DNA of 64,000 nt from Granulicella sp. L56 (GCF_009765835.1 NZ_LMUS01000006.1:950438-1014437), one strand, 5' to 3'; positions 32,833 through 45,518 are shown, counted from the first letter of the stretch. Notes: generated by a model not told the origin, from the letters alone. A program made the numbers and translations.

Positions 32833-34248
32833 ATGAGTGTGGATGATAACGAAGAAATAAGCAGGCGGATTCGCCTGACGGCAGGACAATACGGGAATAA
32901 GAGCTCGCGGCGCAACCTGCTGCGCCAGATGGCGGGGATCTCTCTTGGACTGCCGCTTGCGCATGCGCTCCCTCTGCTGGGGCAGGCAGCAGTCCAGCAA
33001 AAGCCCTCTGAGCCGCATAAGACTCCGGCGCCGCTGCCTTTGCCGAGCGCACTTTCTCCTGAGGACGATCAGCTTCTTGACGAGATCGAGCGCGCCAGCT
33101 TTCTCTACTTCTGGGAACAGGCCAACCCGCAGACCGGCCTCATCAAGGACCGCAGCAACACGCGCACTACAGATACCAGCATCGTAGCCAGCATCGCCTC
33201 CACCGGGTTCGGTCTTACTGCCATCTGCATTGCGGACAAGCGCGGCTTCATACCGCATAACGAGGCACGCCTGCGCGTCGTCAACACGCTGCTGTATATC
33301 TGGAAGAAGCTGCCGACACATCGCGGCTTCTTTTATCACTTCGCCAATATCAATACGGGCGAGCGCATCTGGGACTCCGAGGTGTCATCGGTCGATACGG
33401 CCATGCTGCTCTGCGGAATGCTCACCTGCAAACAGCACTTTCAGGACCACGGCATCACTGGACTCGCCGACGCTATCTTCAACCGTGTCGACTGGACCTG
33501 GCTCTCAGAAGACACCTCGCTATTGCCCATGGGCTGGACGCCGGAGTTCGGCTTCCTGCCCTACAAGTGGGACTACTACAGCGAACTGATGATGATCTAC
33601 CTGCTCGGCATGGGATCATCCGCTCATCCGCTCAACCCGCAGGCATGGACGGCATGGAAGCGCACCACCTTTGAGTACGATGGCCTGCGCTACATCGGCT
33701 CGTTTGCGCCGCTGTTTGTGCATCAGTACTCGCAGGCGTGGTTCGACTTTCGTCGAAAGAAGGACAAATACGCCGACTACTTCCAGAACTCGGCCATCGC
33801 TACCGACGTCCACCGGCGCTTCTGCATCGAGTTGAACAAAATATTTCCCGATTACAGCAACGATCTGTGGGGCATTACCGCGTCGGACTCTGAAAAAGGC
33901 TACGTCGTGTGGGGTGGGCCGCCTGCAATGGGTCCTATCGACGGCACTGTCGTACCCGCCGCTGCGGGGGGCTCACTGCCCTTTCTGCCCGACGCGACCA
34001 TGCGTGTCATTCGAAATATCAGGAAGAATTATCCGCAGGCCTGGTGCCGCTACGGCTTTGTCGACGCCTTCAATCCTCTGAAAAAGTGGTACGACTCTGA
34101 CGTCGTCGGCATCGACACCGGGATCACCCTGCTGATGGCGGAGAACGCCCGCAGCGCCTTTATCTGGGAGACGTTTATGAAGAACCCGGAGGCTCAACGC
34201 GGCATGGCCAAAGCCGGGTTCAAGGAATATCAGCCTACCGTCGGCTGA
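32833..34248 (+). CDS. Glycoamylase-like protein (PF10091 type), Tat-exported
   Basis: A 471-residue protein. SSRRNLLRQMAGISLGLPLAHA at residues ~24-45 is a twin-arginine signal. The catalytic region starts near residue 85 (SFLYFWEQANPQTGLIKDRS) and has EVSSVDTAMLLCGMLTC, WGITASDSEKGYVVWGGPPAM, NPLKKWYDSDVVGIDTGITLLMAENARS and a final LFMKNPEAQ-like helix, typical of the (alpha/alpha)6 barrel 'glycoamylase' family. Related proteins act on glucans; the substrate is not known here. GGAAGAG lies just before the ATG. Confidence 0.88.
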   Translation: MSVDDNEEISRRIRLTAGQYGNKSSRRNLLRQMAGISLGLPLAHALPLLGQAAVQQKPSEPHKTPAPLPLPSALSPEDDQLLDEIERASFLYFWEQANPQTGLIKDRSNTRTTDTSIVASIASTGFGLTAICIADKRGFIPHNEARLRVVNTLLYIWKKLPTHRGFFYHFANINTGERIWDSEVSSVDTAMLLCGMLTCKQHFQDHGITGLADAIFNRVDWTWLSEDTSLLPMGWTPEFGFLPYKWDYYSELMMIYLLGMGSSAHPLNPQAWTAWKRTTFEYDGLRYIGSFAPLFVHQYSQAWFDFRRKKDKYADYFQNSAIATDVHRRFCIELNKIFPDYSNDLWGITASDSEKGYVVWGGPPAMGPIDGTVVPAAAGGSLPFLPDATMRVIRNIRKNYPQAWCRYGFVDAFNPLKKWYDSDVVGIDTGITLLMAENARSAFIWETFMKNPEAQRGMAKAGFKEYQPTVG

Positions 34249-34322
34249 GAGAAATCTACCTGAAATCGTCGCTTGACATGGCCCTTAGGCAGGGCTAATG
34301 TCGTTCTCAGAAAGGCGAACAA

Positions 34323-35366
34323 ATGGCGAATAAATTAAGACAGGAAGATACGGCGCTCTTTCCTATCCTGCCGCAGCCAACCGGCATCGCCCGCCTCGCC
34401 TCCCATGCCGAGCACGCCGACGACGGACACCTGATCGAGTTCAAGGCACTCGAAGTCCGCAGTATCCTCAATAAGTCCACCTCGAAGCGCCTGCGCTGGC
34501 TTGCCTGGAGCATCAATCCCTATCGCGGTTGCGAGTTCGGCTGCAAATACTGCTACGCCCGCTATACGCATGAGTTTATGGAGCTGCGCGATCCGCTCGC
34601 CTTTGAGCGCATCATCTTCCTCAAGCAAAATGCGGCGTGGCTGCTGGAACAGGAGCTGCGCAAGATCGATCCCGCCGACGAGATCGCTATCGGAACCGCA
34701 ACCGATCCCTACCAGCCCATCGAAAGGCGCGCACGGATCACACGCAGCCTGCTCGAGGTCTTTGCCCGTCGCCAGGGCTATCGCCTTGGCATCGTCACGA
34801 AGTCGCGTTTGATCGAGCGAGACATCGATCTGCTGACCGAGATCGCAAAGCGCAACAAGCTTGTGCTCCACATCACCATCACCACACCGAACACAGAGCT
34901 GGCGAGGTTGCTGGAGCCGCGTGCACCGCGCCCTGATCTGCGTTTTCAGGCGGTCAAGCGGCTGCGCGAGGCCGGGTTGCGCACCGGCATCCTCTGCTGC
35001 CCGCTGCTGCCCGGAATCACCGATACGCAAGAGGCGCTCAACGAGATGGCGCGTCGAGCGGCAGAGGTCGGTGCTAACTTTCTGTCTGCCAATCCCCTCT
35101 TCCTCAAGCCGTGCTCACGTCCTACTTACCTGAGCTTCGTTCGTGAGCACTTCCCTTCACTGGTGGACGATTACCACAAACGCTTCGACCACGCCGACTT
35201 TGCCGCACCGGCCTATCGTCAGAAGTTGGCGCTGATGCTCGAGCAGGCTCGTCACCTTCACGGCCTCTCGCGACGCCCACTCGATGTTCTGCCCCAACCG
35301 GGGAATACCGTCCGCAAACCTCCGGAGAGCGTAGGCATTGCTGTTCAGCAGAGCCTGTTCGCATAA
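34323..35366 (+). CDS. Radical SAM protein, Rv2578c/PA0069 family
   Basis: A 347-residue protein. INPYRGCEFGCKYCYARYTHEFM gives Cys70, Cys74 and Cys77, the CxxxCxxC cluster for [4Fe-4S] and S-adenosylmethionine. IAIGTATDPYQPIERRARITRSLLEVF and LGIVTKSRLIERDIDLL match the Rv2578c-like family, which is distantly related to spore photoproduct lyase. Its reaction is not established. AAAGGCG lies 7 bases before the ATG. It converges with rplK; a shared hairpin and repeat A5 lie between. Confidence 0.88.
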   Translation: MANKLRQEDTALFPILPQPTGIARLASHAEHADDGHLIEFKALEVRSILNKSTSKRLRWLAWSINPYRGCEFGCKYCYARYTHEFMELRDPLAFERIIFLKQNAAWLLEQELRKIDPADEIAIGTATDPYQPIERRARITRSLLEVFARRQGYRLGIVTKSRLIERDIDLLTEIAKRNKLVLHITITTPNTELARLLEPRAPRPDLRFQAVKRLREAGLRTGILCCPLLPGITDTQEALNEMARRAAEVGANFLSANPLFLKPCSRPTYLSFVREHFPSLVDDYHKRFDHADFAAPAYRQKLALMLEQARHLHGLSRRPLDVLPQPGNTVRKPPESVGIAVQQSLFA

Positions 35367-35400
35367 ATGCAGCGTCACTTATTATTATTTTTCGGTCGCG

Positions 35401-35475
35401 ACAGAAAAAGCGAAATACAGGGGTCTCTCCACTACGCCGCGCGATGAGACTGCGCGGCTTCGGTCGAGATGACGT
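35401..35475 (-). repeat. Intergenic repeat family A, copy A5
   Basis: Reverse orientation with the extra hairpin: GCCGCGC (35436-35442) pairs with GCGCGGC (35452-35458). The hairpin closely resembles that of A1. Confidence 0.85.
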
Positions 35476-35508
35476 TTCTTTGAGCTGATTTGAGGTCAGA
35501 TAATGGAA

Positions 35509-35559
35509 AAGACACCGGAGAGCCGTTGGCATCTGCCATCAACGGTCTTCCGGTGTCTT
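35509..35559 (-). terminator. Terminator after rplK
   Basis: AAGACACCGGA (35509-35519) pairs with TCCGGTGTCTT (35549-35559). Inside, CCGTTG (35523-35528) pairs with CAACGG (35540-35545). On the minus strand the stem is followed by TTTTCC, 30 bases beyond the rplK stop. It indicates that transcription ends here rather than running on to rplA. Confidence 0.8.
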
Positions 35560-35588
35560 CTTGATTTGAGCTACAGCCTGCAGATTAC

Positions 35589-36023
35589 TTAGGCGACGAC
35601 TTCGATGCCCATCGAGCGAGCGGTGCCGCGGATGGTCTTCGATGCTGCCTCAACCGACGAGGCATTCATGTCCGGCATCTTCTGCGTGGCGATCTCGCGA
35701 ATCTGCTTCTCGGTCACCTTGCCCAGCTTCTCCTTGTTCGGAGTGCCCGAGCCCTTGGCGATTCCGGCAGCCTTCAGCAGCAGCACCGGCGCCGGAGGCG
35801 TCTTGGTGACGAAGCTGAACGTGCGGTCAGCGTAGACGCTGATGACGACAGGGATGGTGAGGCCGACCAGATCGGGAGCCTTGGTGCGTTCGTTGAACTG
35901 CTTGCAGAACTCCATGATGTTGACCTGCGCCTGACCGAGCGCGGGGCCTACGGGCGGTGCCGGGGTGGCCTTGCCGGCCATAATCTGAAGCTTGACGTAT
36001 CCAGTAATCTTCTTCGGTGCCAT
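35589..36023 (-). CDS. rplK: 50S ribosomal protein L11
   Basis: A 144-residue protein starting [31 protein letters not shown], the highly conserved L11 N-terminus. [22 protein letters not shown] and the C-terminal rRNA-binding domain follow. It is the last gene of the rpsL-to-rplK block. In most bacteria rplA follows directly; here a terminator follows instead. Confidence 0.98.
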   Translation of the reverse strand: MAPKKITGYVKLQIMAGKATPAPPVGPALGQAQVNIMEFCKQFNERTKAPDLVGLTIPVVISVYADRTFSFVTKTPPAPVLLLKAAGIAKGSGTPNKEKLGKVTEKQIREIATQKMPDMNASSVEAASKTIRGTARSMGIEVVA

Positions 36024-36139
36024 TGCGGTAAATCCTCTTTATGCTTCTAGCCGCGGGCCTGGGCCTTTTGGCCTGACCTGCTGCTGAAATAAGATAGGTA
36101 ATTCCAAATTCCTCTTCCGCTTGATGGCGGAAGTACTGC

Positions 36140-36805
36140 TTATTCGGTGATCTTGTCCACCTTCGAGAACTCGATCTCGACCGGGGTGGAACGGCCAAAG
36201 ATGCTGACCATGACCTTCAACGTCTGCTTGTCTTCGTTCACTTCGTCGACGGCCCCGGTGAAGTTGGCGAAGGGGCCCTCGTTGATGCGGACCTGCTCGC
36301 CCTTGTCGAACTTGATCTTCATCGAAGGCTTGTCCTTCGTGGAGTCGGAACGGAAAATAATCGAGCTGACTTCCTGCTCGGAGAGCGCCACCGGATTATC
36401 GCCGGTGCCAAGGAAGCCCGTGACCCGAGGCGTGTTCTTGATGACGTGCCAGAGGTCGTTGTCGAGATCCATCTCGACCAGAACATAGCCGGGAAGGAAG
36501 ACGCGCTCGATGGTGTACTTCTTGCCGTTGCGCAGTTCCGTGACCGGCTCGGTCGGAATCATGATGCGGCCGATCTTGTTCTGCAGGCCGAAGGCCGAGA
36601 TGCGGCTCTCCAGCGACTCGCGTACCTTGCGCTCGAACCCGGAGTAGGCGTGGATGATGTACCACTTGAAATTTTCATTCACCGGCGGGGCAAGCTGCTC
36701 CTCCGGATTTTCAGTGGATGCTTCCTCTCCGGCCTTTGCTGCCGCGAGGTTCTGCTCTTCCGGATTTTGCTCTTCTGCCGCCATCGTTGTGCCTTCTTCG
36801 CGCAT
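36140..36805 (-). CDS. nusG: Transcription termination/antitermination protein NusG
   Basis: A 221-residue protein. The NGN domain begins at FKWYIIHAYSGFERKVRESLESR (from about residue 46) and includes ERVFLPGYVLVEMDLD and TPRVTGFLGTGDNPVAL. The KOW domain is FDKGEQVRINEGPFANFTGAVDEVN. The N-terminus carries about 45 extra Glu/Ala-rich residues compared with E. coli. Two starts are possible: ATG 36805, or ATG 36784, which has GAAGAAGG 7 bases upstream. It links RNA polymerase to Rho and the ribosome. Confidence 0.97.
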   Translation of the reverse strand: MREEGTTMAAEEQNPEEQNLAAAKAGEEASTENPEEQLAPPVNENFKWYIIHAYSGFERKVRESLESRISAFGLQNKIGRIMIPTEPVTELRNGKKYTIERVFLPGYVLVEMDLDNDLWHVIKNTPRVTGFLGTGDNPVALSEQEVSSIIFRSDSTKDKPSMKIKFDKGEQVRINEGPFANFTGAVDEVNEDKQTLKVMVSIFGRSTPVEIEFSKVDKITE

Positions 36806-36852
36806 CGTTTACTTCTCTCTACTACTCATGCTACCGAACTTCCAAAACCTGC

Positions 36853-37113
36853 CTAGCTTGCAGTCAGCGCATGCAGCAGCGCTTCAATCGCGCGGCCGAT
36901 GATGTTATCGACCAGCCAGAAATAGCCCGCGAAGATAAAGACGGTGATAACGACCACGACCGTCGTGGACTGCACTTCGGGCCATCCCGGCCACCAGACC
37001 TTGCGCATCTCACTGCGCACTTCCTTCAGGAACTCGCGCAGGCGTTCCGGCTGGTTCTTCAACTGCTGGATTCCAGGGCTTGTCTGTTCCGCTATTGCTA
37101 CCGTCTTGGCCAT
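36853..37113 (-). CDS. secE: Preprotein translocase subunit SecE
   Basis: An 86-residue protein with one membrane segment near residues 50-70 (STTVVVVITVFIFAGYFWLVD), preceded by the amphipathic FLKEVRSEMRKVWWPGWPEV, the SecE signature. It clamps SecY in the Sec translocon. It lies between tRNA-Trp and nusG, the standard order. Confidence 0.97.
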   Translation of the reverse strand: MAKTVAIAEQTSPGIQQLKNQPERLREFLKEVRSEMRKVWWPGWPEVQSTTVVVVITVFIFAGYFWLVDNIIGRAIEALLHALTAS

Positions 37114-37178
37114 AGTGCTGCCTCAATCTTCGTGCTGCTGAATTCTGTACTGCATCCGGACTCTGCGACCGGACAAAC

Positions 37179-37254
37179 TGGCGGGGGAGCTCGGATTCGA
37201 ACCGAGAAGTTCGGTTTTGGAGACCGACAGTTTAACCGTTGAGCTTACTCCCCC
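37179..37254 (-). tRNA. trnW: tRNA-Trp (anticodon CCA)
   Basis: A 76-base tRNA on the minus strand. The acceptor stem pairs GGGGGAG (37254-37248) with CTCCCCC (37189-37183); the discriminator is G and the 3' CCA is encoded (37181-37179). The anticodon loop reads CTCCAAA with anticodon CCA. The T-arm has GTTCGAATC. It lies between rpmG and secE, as is common. Confidence 0.97.
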
Positions 37255-37271
37255 CGGTTAATCCTTCAGCC

Positions 37272-37298
37272 GGGCTACCAGCCCCTGGCTAAAAGCCA
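37272..37298. repeat. Two small hairpins (family D-like)
   Basis: GGGCT-ACC-AGCCC (37272-37284) and TGGCT-AAA-AGCCA (37286-37298) lie between tRNA-Trp and rpmG. Confidence 0.5.
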
Positions 37299-37318
37299 TG
37301 AGCCGTCGGCCAAACTGC

Positions 37319-37468
37319 TTACTTCGTCTCTTTGTGGTCCGTGTGCTTGCGGCAGGTATTGCAGAACTTCGAGAACTCGAGACGGCCAGTGGTCGTCTTC
37401 TTGTTCTTCGTCGTCGAGTAATTCCTGTTCTTGCACTCGGGGCATTGCAATGTAATGATTTCGCGCAT
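37319..37468 (-). CDS. rpmG: 50S ribosomal protein L33
   Basis: A 49-residue protein starting [20 protein letters not shown] and ending HTDHKETK. Cys9/Cys12 (CPEC) and Cys36/Cys39 (CNTC) form a zinc-ribbon pair, the Zn-binding type of L33. It lies between tuf and tRNA-Trp. Confidence 0.97.
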   Translation of the reverse strand: MREIITLQCPECKNRNYSTTKNKKTTTGRLEFSKFCNTCRKHTDHKETK

Positions 37469-37580
37469 CTTTCTATCCTAACCGATTTCGCGGAAAATCA
37501 TGCCTCTGCCGCGAAATCCCTTTATTTTGAGTAGCAATGTGGCCGGGAGAGGAATTGCTACCCCCGGCCATGTTGCCGAA

Positions 37581-38768
<1,188 letters not shown>

Positions 38769-38835
38769 GACTCTCTCCGTGTTTCGTTGCTTCTAAAGTG
38801 ATACTGCTAAATTCGTTGTACTACGTGGCAGAAGC

Positions 38836-40935
<2,100 letters not shown>

Positions 40936-41023
40936 TCTCTCATCTGCGAACTTTCGCTCGCGGTAAAAAAAGCGTTAAGGCAAAATCTGAAGACAAAAGC
41001 TCTTTTGCGAAGAAGCTTTTGCT

Positions 41024-41494
41024 TTACCAGCGATAGTGAGCAAACGCCTTGTTTGCCTCAGCCATGCGGTGAACGTCTTCCTTCTTCTTCATCGCGGCGC
41101 CACGGCCATTGGCGGCATCGAGCAGCTCGGCGGTCAACTTCTCCACCATGCCCTTCTCACCGCGTGCACGGCCATACGTCACCAGCCAGCGAATCGCCAG
41201 CGAAGTGCGGCGCTCCGGCAGAACTTCGATCGGCACCTGATAGTTCGCACCGCCAACGCGGCGGCTCTTGACTTCAAGCAAAGGCTTGCAGTTCTCGATG
41301 GCCTTCTTGAACAGCTTGAGGGCCTCGTCGCCACCCTTCTGCTCCAGGTTGGTCATGGCAGTGTAGAAAATACCCTGCGCGGTCGACTTCTTGCCGCCCC
41401 ACATCATTGAGTTCACGAACTTCGTAACCAGGGTCGAGTTGTACACCGGGTCCGGTGCAACTTCACGCTTCGCGATATAGCCTTTTCTGGGCAT
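41024..41494 (-). CDS. rpsG: 30S ribosomal protein S7
   Basis: A 156-residue protein starting [65 protein letters not shown] and the C-terminal [19 protein letters not shown] are diagnostic. It nucleates assembly of the 30S head. It lies between rpsL and fusA. Confidence 0.98.
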   Translation of the reverse strand: MPRKGYIAKREVAPDPVYNSTLVTKFVNSMMWGGKKSTAQGIFYTAMTNLEQKGGDEALKLFKKAIENCKPLLEVKSRRVGGANYQVPIEVLPERRTSLAIRWLVTYGRARGEKGMVEKLTAELLDAANGRGAAMKKKEDVHRMAEANKAFAHYRW

Positions 41495-41605
41495 TGTTCT
41501 TCTCGTCTTCCTTCAGGGCTTTTCGCCCCGGTTCAGGACTGTCGACTTCTCAAGACCTGAACTGTTAAGTGTCAAATCTAAAATTCATGCGGCGGACCGC
41601 AGGGT

Positions 41606-41989
41606 TTACTTGGCAGCGGCCTTCGGACGCTTCGCGCCATACTTCGAGCGGCTCTGCTTGCGGTTGGCAACGCCGACCGAATCCAGGGTTCCCCGAACAA
41701 CGTGGTAGCGAACACCCGGCAGATCCTTCACACGGCCGCCGCGAATCAGCACAATCGAGTGCTCCTGCAGGTTGTGGCCGATGCCCGGGATATAGGTCGT
41801 AACTTCAATCCCGTTGGTGAGACGAACACGCGCGACCTTGCGGAGGGCCGAGTTCGGCTTCTTGGGGGTCTGGGTGTAGACGCGGGTGCAGACGCCACGG
41901 CGCTGGGGCGAACCCTGCAACGCGGGGCTGGCGGTCTTATAACGTGTGGGCGTGCGGCCCTGCTTGACGAGCTGATGGAACGTAGGCAC
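41606..41989 (-). CDS. rpsL: 30S ribosomal protein S12
   Basis: A 127-residue protein. GTG 41989 is the start: AAGGAG (42000-41995) lies 5 bases upstream and it gives the conserved beginning (M)[11 protein letters not shown]; the longer frame to 42136 adds 49 unrelated residues. [20 protein letters not shown] and [29 protein letters not shown] are hallmarks. The Lys in KKPNS linked to streptomycin response is wild type. First gene of the rpsL-rpsG-fusA-tuf unit. Confidence 0.97.
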   Translation of the reverse strand: MPTFHQLVKQGRTPTRYKTASPALQGSPQRRGVCTRVYTQTPKKPNSALRKVARVRLTNGIEVTTYIPGIGHNLQEHSIVLIRGGRVKDLPGVRYHVVRGTLDSVGVANRKQSRSKYGAKRPKAAAK

Positions 41990-42538
41990 TCGAACTCCTT
42001 GATAATGCAAACCTAAACTTTTGTCAGGCGCGCAGAAGGGAGAGTAACTTCGCAATTCGTGTCGTACACACAAAAAGAATGAGGACGCTGAAGCGCCTCT
42101 TGCGAAGATCTGCCCTGCTTCGCGTCTGTAAACCATAACCAGACGAAAACAGTCGACGGTGGCCGAGCGTATTTCCTAAACAGGAAGAGCCGACTCCGTT
42201 TCGCTGTCCCGGCCCGCATAGCCCATCCAGGGTGGAGGGTGTCGCAGGCACGATTGCGATAGGCCGCAGATTACGACACTCCAAAATCAAACCTGAGGAA
42301 TGTCCTGCGGTGAAATCTCTTGTATCCAGTGTAACCCAAGCGGATATTCTCTGCCTGCGCGGGGTATGTCTCCACCCCAATTACGCGTCAAGCCTGAATC
42401 GTTCTTAGCTGACAGCGCAATCCGGATACTCGCGGAACCTTCTAACAATAGCAATTCCCCGTAATTCCGTCAACAAAATCCTGTGGACAATGCTATTTTC
42501 GACAGCTGCTTCTGTTACCTCAGAGTTTCACCGATTCT
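41990..42538. other. Leader and gap upstream of rpsL
   Basis: A 549-base gap. It carries a promoter-like TTGACG-N17-CATACC on the minus strand (42391-42363), which would give a leader of about 360 bases. No gene is supported. The other open frames overlap the rpsL leader and lack ribosome binding sites. Confidence 0.45.
42363..42391 (-). promoter_or_regulatory. Possible rpsL operon promoter
   Basis: TTGACG (42391-42386), 17 bases, then CATACC (42368-42363) on the minus strand. It has the same layout as the rplA promoter candidate, but the -10 box is weak and the leader would be long. Confidence 0.35.
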
Positions 42539-45064
42539 CTACTCATAATGAAGAATTTTTGCCATATTCAACTGCAGTGCCCGCCTGGCTGGAAGGAGGG
42601 TTGCGAGGCCTACGATTCCAACCAGAACCGCAATCGCCCCCACGTAACTCGCAGGATCAAGATTGCTGATCCCAAACAACACCTTTCGCAGTACCTTCGA
42701 TGCGCCTGCTGCCACGCCAACGCCTGCAAATAATCCAATCATCATCGGCCATGCGAACTGGCGCAGCACAGCAGCCAGCACATGCGCCCGCTCCGCGCCC
42801 AATGCCAGCCGTATCGCAATCTCCTTGGTCCGCTGCGATACGGAGTAGGCCACCAGCCCAACAATCCCTATGCCTGCCAGCAGCACCGCCACAAGCCCAA
42901 TCAGACTTACAATCATGGCGATCTGCTCCACTTTCGATACCGTTTCGTTAAACATGCTCTTGAGCGGGCGAATCTCTGGAAATACCTTCGGATCAAGACC
43001 TTCGGCGATGGTCTTTGCCACAGGGATGAAACTTTCCGTCGGACCGGCCATCTTCACAACCAGCGACATGGCTGGCATATCGTCCGCTTGCGCAGACCAA
43101 TATTCTTCTACCGCATCGTCGTCATTAAGGGCGTTCAGGTGAGCGTCTCCGACAACCCCCACGACCGTATCGTGCTGGCCACTCGCAGACTTATCGGTCT
43201 CAAACTGCTTGCCGAGCGGGTTCTGGTCCGGCCACCGTCTACGGGCGAACGATTCGCTGATGACAACCGCATTCTTCTCACCCGGCAGCAGAGTACGCCC
43301 GATCAGAAGCGGAATGTTCATCGTCTGAAAAAAGCCTGGCTCGACCCAGTTCGGATAGATCGCCCAGGAATGTCCCTCGATTTCAGTGTCGATGCGCGAG
43401 ACACTTCGGCCCATAGGCGGCAGCCTGACCAGCGACACTGACGTCACGCCTGGCATAGCCAGCAATCGACTCTCCATCTGATTCAGATACATCTGCGCAG
43501 AGCTTGGCGTATAGCCGTGCGCCCCCAGTTGCGGATCAATCGAAAAAACATGTTCATACCCAAAGCCTGGCGAAGTATAGAGCGTGTGGTGCATTGCCCG
43601 CACCAGCAACCCCGCCACAATCAGCAGAACGCAGCTCGCCGCCACCTGCGCGCCTATCAGCACCTGTCGCGCTATCGTCTTCCTCTGCCGCTGCCGCGCG
43701 ATCTGCAAGGCCGGCGTCAATCCAAAAAAGATCGCGGCCCCCAATGCCACGCTGATCGAAAACGCGAGGACCCGCCAATCCGGCACAGGGCTCAACCACG
43801 GCGGAGCGTCGAGCCAGACCAGGGCCACACGCAGCACCGCATAGCTGAGTGCAACCCCGACAATCGCACCCAGGGAAGCTAACAGCAGGCTCTCCGTAAA
43901 CAACTGCCGGAAGATACGCTTCCTGCTGGCGCCGATGGCCATTCGAATTCCCATCTCATGCTCCCGCGTAACGCCGCGCGCCAGCAACAACCCTCCCAGA
44001 TTGGCACACGCCACCATGAGAATCAGAAGGGTCAGCACGGCAACCATAGCCGCCACCTGATACATCTCCGGCCTCATCACCTGCAAATGGCCGCCCGGAT
44101 CACTACGAATATATTCGTTGTCCCAGATCTCCTTGGGATGCTGCCTGCGCAGTTCATTGGTCAACGCCAGCAACTCCTGCTCGGCCATCTTTGCGGTAAC
44201 ACCCGGAGCCAGCCGCGCCCACATGCGGACGCTCGAAGCCGAGCTATCGGTCAGCACCTTGCTGCCTTCGATGAAGTAGGGTTGTTGCGCCAATGGCAGC
44301 CAGACATCGGGGGTCTGCCCTCCCAGACTGGCAAACGCAGATGGCAGAATCCCGATCACGGTAGCAGGCTTATTGTCGAGACGAATGGTTCGTCCCACCA
44401 CCGAGGGGTCTCCCCCAAAGCGTCTCTGCCACGCACCATAGCTCAACACAGCCACGGGGGCCGCATCCACCTTGTCCTCCACGACCGGCTCGAAGAGCCT
44501 GCCCAGGGCGGCAGGAGTTCCCAGTTCGCTGAAGTAGTTTCCCGTAGCAAAGCTGGTACGCACCGGCTCCGCACTGCCTTCGAGATTCATCGGAGGAACA
44601 CCCATCACCGCCATCACAGCGGACAAGGTCTTCGCATGGTCGCGATAGAAGATCACGGAGGGATAGGGCATCTCTCCCTGGATAATCTCCGGCGAACGCC
44701 TCTGGAGCTGGACAAGCGAATCAGGGTCGCGGACAGGTAATGGCTTAAGCGCAATCATATTGAACAGGCTGAACGCCGTGACGTTGACACCAATACCAAT
44801 TGCAAGCACCAGAACAGCCGTCGCTGTGAAGCCAGGCGACCGCATCAGCGTTCGTGCCGCATAACGCAGATCCTGCCCTAAGCGTTCAATCCAGGTCCAA
44901 CCCCAGGCATCGCGGGCCTGCTCTCGCAGACGAAGCATATTGCCAAAGTTTCTTCGTCCTTCACGCGCCATCATCTCGCGATGAAACTCCATATCGTTCT
45001 CCAACTCATGATCGAGCTGGCGACGATTCAACAGATAATGCAGACGACGCAAGAGTGAACCCAC
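42539..45064 (-). CDS. ADOP-type MacB-like ABC transporter permease
   Basis: An 841-residue membrane protein starting at GTG 45064, with AAGGAG (45076-45071) 6 bases upstream; the open frame continues to 45328 but that part overlaps padR. A short cytoplasmic N-terminus (LLRRLHYLLNRRQLDHELENDMEFHREMM) is typical of acidobacterial duplicated orphan permeases. A MacB_PCD domain with its first membrane helix (AVLVLAIGIGVNVTAFSLFN) follows, then an FtsX block, then a second PCD-FtsX copy ending near NMAKILHYE. No ATP-binding protein lies next to it, as usual for ADOPs. Its ribosome binding site overlaps the padR stop, so the two are translationally coupled. Substrate unknown. Confidence 0.88.
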   Translation of the reverse strand: MGSLLRRLHYLLNRRQLDHELENDMEFHREMMAREGRRNFGNMLRLREQARDAWGWTWIERLGQDLRYAARTLMRSPGFTATAVLVLAIGIGVNVTAFSLFNMIALKPLPVRDPDSLVQLQRRSPEIIQGEMPYPSVIFYRDHAKTLSAVMAVMGVPPMNLEGSAEPVRTSFATGNYFSELGTPAALGRLFEPVVEDKVDAAPVAVLSYGAWQRRFGGDPSVVGRTIRLDNKPATVIGILPSAFASLGGQTPDVWLPLAQQPYFIEGSKVLTDSSASSVRMWARLAPGVTAKMAEQELLALTNELRRQHPKEIWDNEYIRSDPGGHLQVMRPEMYQVAAMVAVLTLLILMVACANLGGLLLARGVTREHEMGIRMAIGASRKRIFRQLFTESLLLASLGAIVGVALSYAVLRVALVWLDAPPWLSPVPDWRVLAFSISVALGAAIFFGLTPALQIARQRQRKTIARQVLIGAQVAASCVLLIVAGLLVRAMHHTLYTSPGFGYEHVFSIDPQLGAHGYTPSSAQMYLNQMESRLLAMPGVTSVSLVRLPPMGRSVSRIDTEIEGHSWAIYPNWVEPGFFQTMNIPLLIGRTLLPGEKNAVVISESFARRRWPDQNPLGKQFETDKSASGQHDTVVGVVGDAHLNALNDDDAVEEYWSAQADDMPAMSLVVKMAGPTESFIPVAKTIAEGLDPKVFPEIRPLKSMFNETVSKVEQIAMIVSLIGLVAVLLAGIGIVGLVAYSVSQRTKEIAIRLALGAERAHVLAAVLRQFAWPMMIGLFAGVGVAAGASKVLRKVLFGISNLDPASYVGAIAVLVGIVGLATLLPARRALQLNMAKILHYE

Positions 45065-45074
45065 GACGGCCTCC

Positions 45075-45416
45075 TTAGGCAGTACGCAATATGGCCTGAA
45101 TGGCCTCGGTAACCCGGCCATAGTCTGAAAGCTCGGCATCGAGCTGCTGATGGCCAGCCGCAGTAATGGAGTAGAAGCGGACCTTGCGGTTCGTCTCCGA
45201 GATGCCCCATTCAGCAGTAACCCAGCCTTTGAGCAGCATCTTTTGCAACGCCGGATACAGCACACCCTCCTCCACCTGCAGCACCTCGGTCGACAGTGCG
45301 TGAATACGCTGTGCGATGGCGTAGCCATGGATCGGCCCCGACCGCAGTACCCGCAGAACCAGCATGACCAGCGCCCCGGAAGGCATTCCAGATTTAGGCA
45401 TATTCTTCATAGGCAT
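45075..45416 (-). CDS. PadR family transcriptional regulator
   Basis: About 109-114 residues. GALVMLVLRVLRSGPIHGYAIAQRIHALS and EEGVLYPALQKMLLKGWVTAEWG form the PadR winged helix. Three in-frame ATGs (45416, 45410, 45401) compete and none has a clear ribosome binding site; comparison with family lengths slightly favours 45401. All three lie in or next to an exact 18+18 palindrome. PadR-ADOP pairs are common in Acidobacteriota. It probably represses itself, the permease, and perhaps the divergent S9 peptidase gene. Confidence 0.88.
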   Translation of the reverse strand: MPMKNMPKSGMPSGALVMLVLRVLRSGPIHGYAIAQRIHALSTEVLQVEEGVLYPALQKMLLKGWVTAEWGISETNRKVRFYSITAAGHQQLDAELSDYGRVTEAIQAILRTA

Positions 45417-45441
45417 ATTATTTATATGCCTATGAAGAATA
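45401..45441. promoter_or_regulatory. 18+18 palindrome over the padR start (operator candidate)
   Basis: The arm 45401-45418 (begins TATTCTTCATAGGCATAT) is the exact reverse complement of 45424-45441, with a 5-base centre. It covers the candidate padR start codons and lies 78 bases upstream of the divergent S9 peptidase ATG. Confidence 0.8.
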
Positions 45442-45518
45442 GTCAACCTTAATTTCATACATTGATCGAAAAAAGGAGGGTAAGCCGACCCCAAAATCGT
45501 CCGTGCTAGCCTTTTCGC

